From: F23-D06 sp045600525
GTDB lineage: Bacteria > Bacteroidota > Bacteroidia > Bacteroidales > WCHB1-69
Length of the DNA: 36,936 bases
Direction: 5' to 3'
NCBI GenBank assembly: GCA_045600525.1
Contig: JAZRYC010000066.1
Span: 1 to 36,936 of the forward strand
In this document: piece by piece, positions 33,132-36,936 of the stretch
Position numbering within the stretch: position 1 is the stretch's first letter
How the letters are laid out: every line of letters begins with the position of its first letter
Notes under the pieces: generated by a model
Databases searched by the model: none
Told to the model about the DNA's origin: nothing
Seen by the model: only the letters and a program-made list of their open reading frames with translations
Translations under genes and position numbers: made by a program

Positions 33132-33644
33132 ATGAAAAAGATTTTTTTAATGACTTTGGTCTTATTGGCATGTGTATGTGTAAAAGCACAAGATTCTGCT
33201 AACGACAAACATTTGGCAAAACTTCCTGCAATCGACATCCAGACGTTGGACGGAAAAGTGTTCAATACAGCGGATATCCAAAATGACGGGAAACCCATTA
33301 TTGTGAGCTTGTGGGCTACTTGGTGCAAACCCTGCATTGCTGAGTTGCTGGCCATCTCAGACGAATATGAGGATTGGGTGGAAGAAACAGGTGTGAAACT
33401 GTATGCCATCGCCATTGATGACGCCAAGACATCTGCTCGCGTGGCCCCCTTCGTGAATGGAAAGGGATGGGATTACACCGTTTTGCTGGATGTGAATTCT
33501 GATTTTAAACGCGCCATGAATGTGAATGATGTACCCTATATGTGCATTCTGAATGGGAATGGCGAAATTGTATGGCAACATACCTCATACGCTCCCGGAA
33601 GTGAAAACGAAGTGTATGAAATTATCAAAGGACTTGTCAAATAG
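33132..33644 (+). CDS. TlpA-family thiol-disulfide oxidoreductase
   Basis: A 170-residue exported protein. ATG 33132 starts the signal sequence MKKIFLMTLVLLACVCVKAQ; an in-frame ATG 96 nt earlier lies inside the preceding gene and adds no function. LLAC at residues 11-14 could be read as a weak lipobox, or signal peptidase I may cut after VKA. The TlpA/AhpC-like core has SLWATWCKPCIAELLAI (Cys65/Cys68), VKLYAIAIDDAKTS and NVNDVPYMCILNGNGEIVWQH, with the expected cis-proline after V-N-D-V. Such proteins reduce periplasmic disulfides. It is followed by a DUF6029 gene and an Omp28-like gene, the usual Bacteroidetes grouping. Confidence 0.92.
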   Translation: MKKIFLMTLVLLACVCVKAQDSANDKHLAKLPAIDIQTLDGKVFNTADIQNDGKPIIVSLWATWCKPCIAELLAISDEYEDWVEETGVKLYAIAIDDAKTSARVAPFVNGKGWDYTVLLDVNSDFKRAMNVNDVPYMCILNGNGEIVWQHTSYAPGSENEVYEIIKGLVK

Positions 33645-33666
33645 TAATTGATAAACTATAATGGCG

Positions 33667-33706
33667 GACGTGCCGATACCATTGGGTTGTCGGCATGTCT
33701 GGTTTT
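33667..33706 (+). terminator. Hairpin with T run between tlpA and the DUF6029 gene
   Basis: A 10-bp stem (GACGTGCCGA at 33667-33676 and TCGGCATGTC at 33690-33699, one G-U pair) with a 13-nt loop is followed by GGTTTTAT. It is terminator-like and sits 22 nt after the tlpA stop and 18 nt before the next ATG. It could end part of the tlpA transcript or act as an attenuator. Confidence 0.6.
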
Positions 33707-33723
33707 ATAAAAATTTAGCTTAT

Positions 33724-35442
33724 ATGAGTAAATATTTACGTTTGTTTTTATTCCTGTTGCTGATGGGCTCATTGTCTGTCTCGCAGGCCCAGCACCAGCT
33801 TGGCAATAGCCGAATTAGTGGTGATTTTGGATTTAACGGGATGTACTATATCCCCGACAGCCTTATTAAGGCTGAAAAAGTGGATTCCAAAGTGCGTGCC
33901 AATGCCTTTATCAACTTATTGTATTCCAATGGCGGCTTCTCTGCCGGTGTACGCTATGAATATTATCAGTTTCCGTTGATAGATTTTGAAAAAATTGGCT
34001 ACAAGGGGCAGGGTGTTAAGTATTTCTTTGCTGATTATAAGAACAGCTTTATCCAGGTTACGGCCGGTAACTTCTATGATCAGTTCGGCAATGGTTTGAC
34101 CCTGCGCGCGTATGAAGATCGACAACTGGGTATTGACAATAGCTTGCTGGGCGCACGTATCAAAGTTACTCCCTATAAGGGCGTCTATATTAAAGGCGTG
34201 TGGGGCGTAGAACGATTGAATTTCGATAGCTACCTGGGCCGTCAAGATTATGTTCGCGGTATTGATGGCGAAGTATCGTTCGGTGAAATCTTTCCGGTTA
34301 TTCAGGAAAAGGGTTTCGTGGCTAATGTGGGTGCGTCTTTCGTCAGCAAGTTTGAAAAGGCGGATGAGGAAATCAATGTTACCCTCTATCCGGATGGTGA
34401 TACTGTGCCAGGTATTATACCAACGAATAAGATTCCGCAAAATGTAGCCACTTGGGCAGCGCGTATGAGCTTTGGTTACAAAGGCTTCCGCTTGGATGGC
34501 GAATTTGCGCAGAAAATGAATGACCCTAATGTGACAAATGACTTTATTTATAAGAAGGGCGATGCCCTCTTTCTTTCTGCAACTTATTCCATGAAGGGCT
34601 TCGGCGTGGCTGCTTCCTTTATCCGTGCCGACAATATGGATTTTCGTACGCAACGTATGCAGAGGAGCAATTCGCTGCTTTATATAAATAATATTCCGGC
34701 AATCAATCGTCAGTATTCTTATCAGTTGATTGGCAATTACAGCTATGCGTCGCAACCCAATAGCCAGATTGGTGCTCAAATTCAGGTAAACTATCAAATC
34801 CCGAAGAAAACTAAGTTGGGTGGCAAATACGGTACGGATCTTACCTTCAATTATAGCAGGTTCCATAATACAGACCAACAGCCGGTTCCGGCAGCTGCCG
34901 ATTTGGGTACGCTGACGGGTACGGATGGATATACTTCCTCCTTCTTTAAGTTTGGGCCCGATTTGTTATATCAGGATGTGGGATTTGAATTCAGTCACCG
35001 TTTTACCAAGCAGTGGAAGCTAATTCTTGCTTATAACTATATTACTTATAATTTGGAAAAACTGCAAGGACATAAGGGAATGATGCGTGGTCATTTGGTG
35101 GCGGCAGATCTGCAATATAAGGTCAATACAAAACACGCGCTCAGATTGGAACTGCAGCACCTCTACACGAAGGATGACAAGGGAAGTTGGATGTATGGAA
35201 TGTTGGAATATTCCATCAGTCCGAAATGGTTTATTTCTGTGGGCGATCAGTGGAATTACGGCAATGTGGATCCGAATATGCGCCTCCATTATTTTAATGT
35301 GGCCGGTGCTTTTGTGTGGAATACCACCCGTATTGCGCTGAACTTCGGTAAGACTCAGGAAGGTATTCTCTGTATCGGCGGCGTATGTCGCGCCGTGCCC
35401 GCTTCATACGGTGTGGGCCTTTCTGTTACCACATCTTTTTAG
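33724..35442 (+). CDS. DUF6029 family outer-membrane protein
   Basis: A 572-residue protein. ATG 33724 opens a signal peptide (MSKYLRLFLFLLLMGSLSVSQAQ); an ATG at 33661 overlaps the hairpin and is not used. The mature sequence is a series of amphipathic beta-strands (GDFGFNGMYYIPDSL, FINLLYSNGGFSAGVRYEYY, FIQVTAGNFYDQFGNGLTLRAYEDRQLG, MLEYSISPKWFISVGDQWNY, IALNFGKTQEGILCIGGVCR) ending VGLSVTTSF with a terminal Phe, the mark of a Bam-inserted barrel. This is the DUF6029 family, always near TlpA and Omp28-like genes. Function is not established. It carries a conserved C-terminal Cys pair (LCIGGVC) that could be a substrate for the nearby redox proteins; that is an inference. Confidence 0.87.
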   Translation: MSKYLRLFLFLLLMGSLSVSQAQHQLGNSRISGDFGFNGMYYIPDSLIKAEKVDSKVRANAFINLLYSNGGFSAGVRYEYYQFPLIDFEKIGYKGQGVKYFFADYKNSFIQVTAGNFYDQFGNGLTLRAYEDRQLGIDNSLLGARIKVTPYKGVYIKGVWGVERLNFDSYLGRQDYVRGIDGEVSFGEIFPVIQEKGFVANVGASFVSKFEKADEEINVTLYPDGDTVPGIIPTNKIPQNVATWAARMSFGYKGFRLDGEFAQKMNDPNVTNDFIYKKGDALFLSATYSMKGFGVAASFIRADNMDFRTQRMQRSNSLLYINNIPAINRQYSYQLIGNYSYASQPNSQIGAQIQVNYQIPKKTKLGGKYGTDLTFNYSRFHNTDQQPVPAAADLGTLTGTDGYTSSFFKFGPDLLYQDVGFEFSHRFTKQWKLILAYNYITYNLEKLQGHKGMMRGHLVAADLQYKVNTKHALRLELQHLYTKDDKGSWMYGMLEYSISPKWFISVGDQWNYGNVDPNMRLHYFNVAGAFVWNTTRIALNFGKTQEGILCIGGVCRAVPASYGVGLSVTTSF

Positions 35443-35483
35443 CGGTTTTAAAATTTTGTTAGATAAGAAATACATTATATAAG

Positions 35484-36323
35484 ATGAAAAGATTATTTTT
35501 TGTGCTTATATTGTCTGCAGTGATGGTCACTGGCTGCGACAAGATTGAGGGTCCCTATGTTGAAGTAAATGGGACGGATGTTACGGTGGAATTCCCTCCG
35601 TTAAACCCAGACCAAGTTTATCGAAAGATTTTGATTGAGGAATATACTGGTCATCGGTGCGTGAATTGCCCGACAGGTCATCAAAAGTTGGAAGAACTTC
35701 ATCAGATTTTCGGTGATACGTTAGTTGCCGTCGGTGTTCATTTCGGCTCATTGGCAGCGCCCTCCGAACCCGAGTTTCCAACCGATTTCCGTACGGAAGT
35801 GGGTAATCAATTGGGCGCGGATTTCGGCATTGACGGTATTCCCGTGGCCATTATCAACCGCTATCCGGAAATAGGCGGATGGGGACCTGCCCGTTGGCAG
35901 AGCAAAATCCAAGCAGTGGACCGTGAAAAGGTAACTGCGGCCATCCAGTTGATTAGTCAGTATGACGTCTTAAATAAAACAGAAAAAATCAACGCCAAAG
36001 TGACAATGCTGGAGGATTATGAAGGTACTCTTCGTCTTTCCTTTTTCCTGGTGGAAGACGGAGTGGTCAGTCCACAGGAAGATGGCACTGAGTATATTCC
36101 GGATTATGTGCACAACCATGTCTTGCGAGCCAGTTTCAACGGAACTTACGGCAGTTTGTTGAATAATACCGGTTCGTTGTCCAAGGGCGAAAGCTGTGAG
36201 GTGGCTTATCCGCTTGAATTTAAAGACAAAAAATGGAATCCCGACCATTGTAGTGTGGTTGCTGTTCTTTTTGATAAGGATGGGGGTGACGTACTCCAAG
36301 TTGAAACTGTTTCCGTTAAATAA
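35484..36323 (+). CDS. Omp28-related outer-membrane lipoprotein with CxxC
   Basis: A 279-residue lipoprotein. The lipobox VTGC (Cys18) closes a short signal sequence (MKRLFFVLILSAVM). A thioredoxin-like domain follows, with ILIEEYTGHRCVNCPTGHQKL (Cys59/Cys62), TLVAVGVHFGS and FGIDGIPVAIINRYPE, the IPVA stretch carrying the cis-proline. The C-terminal half is an immunoglobulin-like beta domain (NAKVTMLEDYEGTLRLSFFLVED, YVHNHVLRASFNGTYGS, CSVVAVLFDKDG). It belongs to the family named for Porphyromonas gingivalis Omp28. It probably lies on the outer membrane and may exchange disulfides. It is 41 nt after the DUF6029 gene and 9 nt before the dehydrogenase gene. Confidence 0.92.
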   Translation: MKRLFFVLILSAVMVTGCDKIEGPYVEVNGTDVTVEFPPLNPDQVYRKILIEEYTGHRCVNCPTGHQKLEELHQIFGDTLVAVGVHFGSLAAPSEPEFPTDFRTEVGNQLGADFGIDGIPVAIINRYPEIGGWGPARWQSKIQAVDREKVTAAIQLISQYDVLNKTEKINAKVTMLEDYEGTLRLSFFLVEDGVVSPQEDGTEYIPDYVHNHVLRASFNGTYGSLLNNTGSLSKGESCEVAYPLEFKDKKWNPDHCSVVAVLFDKDGGDVLQVETVSVK

Positions 36324-36332
36324 TATTATTGT

Positions 36333-36936
36333 ATGAAAATAGTAGCTGTAGAACCTATTGGTATCAGCGAAGCATTGGCAGCGCAGTTTGCGGCTGATTT
36401 CGCCAAACAGAATCATGAATTTGTATGTTATCGCGATCGTAAGGAAGATGCTGAAACCCTTACGGAACGTATGCGGGACGCCGACATTGTTATTGTCTCC
36501 AATATAAAGATTGGAGCTGATGTCCTGTCACAATGTTCGCATTTGAAGTTGCTTGATGTGGCTTTCACAGGCTTGGATCATATTGATTTGGCTTATTGCG
36601 AATCCCATGGCATTCAAGTGATGAACGCGTCCGGTTATGCCACAGAAGGCGTGGCGGAATTGGCGGTCGGACTTATGATTGATGTTTACCGTAGAATCAC
36701 TCTTTTAGATGCGGATACGCGCCATGGCGGAACGCGGAATAATTATTTGGGACGAGAATTGCGAGGCAAGCGAGTGGGTATTGTTGGTACAGGCGCTATT
36801 GGCATTCAAACGGCCAAACTGCTGCAGTGTTTTGGCTGTGAAGTGGTGGCATGGAGTCGTACCCGAAAATCAGAAGTTGAGACAATGGGCATTCAATATC
36901 TTTCTTTGGTAGAATTGCTGCGTACGTCTGATATCG
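36333..36936 (+). CDS. 2-hydroxyacid dehydrogenase, D-isomer specific (cut by right edge)
   Basis: The open frame from ATG 36333 runs off the window (201 codons seen). It starts MKIVAVEPIGISEALAAQFA. The N-terminal catalytic subdomain (LLDVAFTGLDHIDLAYCESHGI, NASGYATEGVAELAVGLMI) leads into the Rossmann motif ELRGKRVGIVGTGAIGIQTAKL (Gly-x-Gly-x-x-Gly) and EVVAWSRT. The family reduces 2-keto acids with NADH/NADPH (lactate, phosphoglycerate or glycerate type). The His/Glu catalytic residues and most of the substrate-binding part lie outside, so the substrate is not predicted. It may be co-transcribed with the Omp28-like gene. Confidence 0.9.
   Translation, partial: MKIVAVEPIGISEALAAQFAADFAKQNHEFVCYRDRKEDAETLTERMRDADIVIVSNIKIGADVLSQCSHLKLLDVAFTGLDHIDLAYCESHGIQVMNASGYATEGVAELAVGLMIDVYRRITLLDADTRHGGTRNNYLGRELRGKRVGIVGTGAIGIQTAKLLQCFGCEVVAWSRTRKSEVETMGIQYLSLVELLRTSDI

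Noticed and set aside
33916..34878. 320-codon open frame on the minus strand inside the DUF6029 gene
   Set aside because: No family similarity, no promoter, and it lies wholly opposite a clear beta-barrel gene; it is a codon-bias shadow.
1..36936. CRISPR arrays, insertion sequences, tRNA/rRNA genes, defence systems
   Set aside because: I saw no regularly spaced repeats, transposase motifs, terminal inverted repeats, cloverleaf patterns or defence-type genes.

Overview
This window is a stretch of a Bacteroidetes (probably Bacteroidales) chromosome. The signs are: three secreted peptidases with type IX secretion (T9SS) C-terminal sorting domains, a DUF4835/PorD gene, a plug-domain TonB receptor, the Bacteroidetes-type RNA polymerase omega subunit, BT_3928/DUF1599/DUF6029/Omp28 family genes, and repeated matches to the Bacteroidetes -7 promoter element TAnnTTTG. 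I see no phage, insertion sequence, CRISPR array, tRNA or rRNA. No stretch longer than about 275 bases lacks a gene.

Layout. (1) Bases 1-781 hold the N-terminal part of a TonB-dependent receptor (minus strand, TTG start, cut by the left edge). (2) rpmB follows as a single-gene unit with its own promoter and a strong terminator. (3) Bases 1419-9977 form a tight minus-strand run of ten genes, bamD-rpoZ-coaBC-porD-recN-OMP-xseB-O-methyltransferase-trmD-O-antigen ligase, with gaps of 2-14 nt or a 1-nt overlap. One promoter in front of bamD probably drives it. (4) Divergently, dnaX is split into two reading frames (gamma-like 375 aa plus a +1-frame C-terminal part). It is followed by an S8 subtilisin-like T9SS cargo, a Rel/SpoT alarmone enzyme, and three small envelope or stress-type genes (YtxH-like, holin/YqjE-like, and an unknown gene started by GTG behind an extremely strong Shine-Dalgarno). 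(5) A perfect-palindrome terminator precedes a C10 (streptopain-like) T9SS protease and an AtoE-type short-chain fatty acid transporter. (6) On the minus strand lie trpS-vWA protein-DUF4159, and then C25 gingipain-like protease-DUF1599-BT_3928-prmC. (7) From overlapping divergent promoters at about 30.6 kb, the plus strand carries tsaC-like, coaD, a thioredoxin-fold protein, TlpA, DUF6029, an Omp28-like lipoprotein, and a 2-hydroxyacid dehydrogenase cut by the right edge.

How it works together. The bamD operon mixes envelope assembly (BamD, PorD, outer-membrane protein, O-antigen ligase) with coenzyme A synthesis, DNA repair and tRNA modification. The three secreted peptidases belong to three unrelated families (S8, C10, C25) and share the T9SS exit route, which fits a proteolytic, amino-acid-using lifestyle. 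The 31.7-36.3 kb block is a set of exported thiol-redox or thioredoxin-fold proteins with an outer-membrane partner.

The points most worth checking are the +1 recoding arrangement in dnaX, the 13-nt anti-Shine-Dalgarno complement at 16672-16684 in a phylum that normally avoids such sites, and the overlapping divergent promoters between the C25 protease and the tsaC-like gene.
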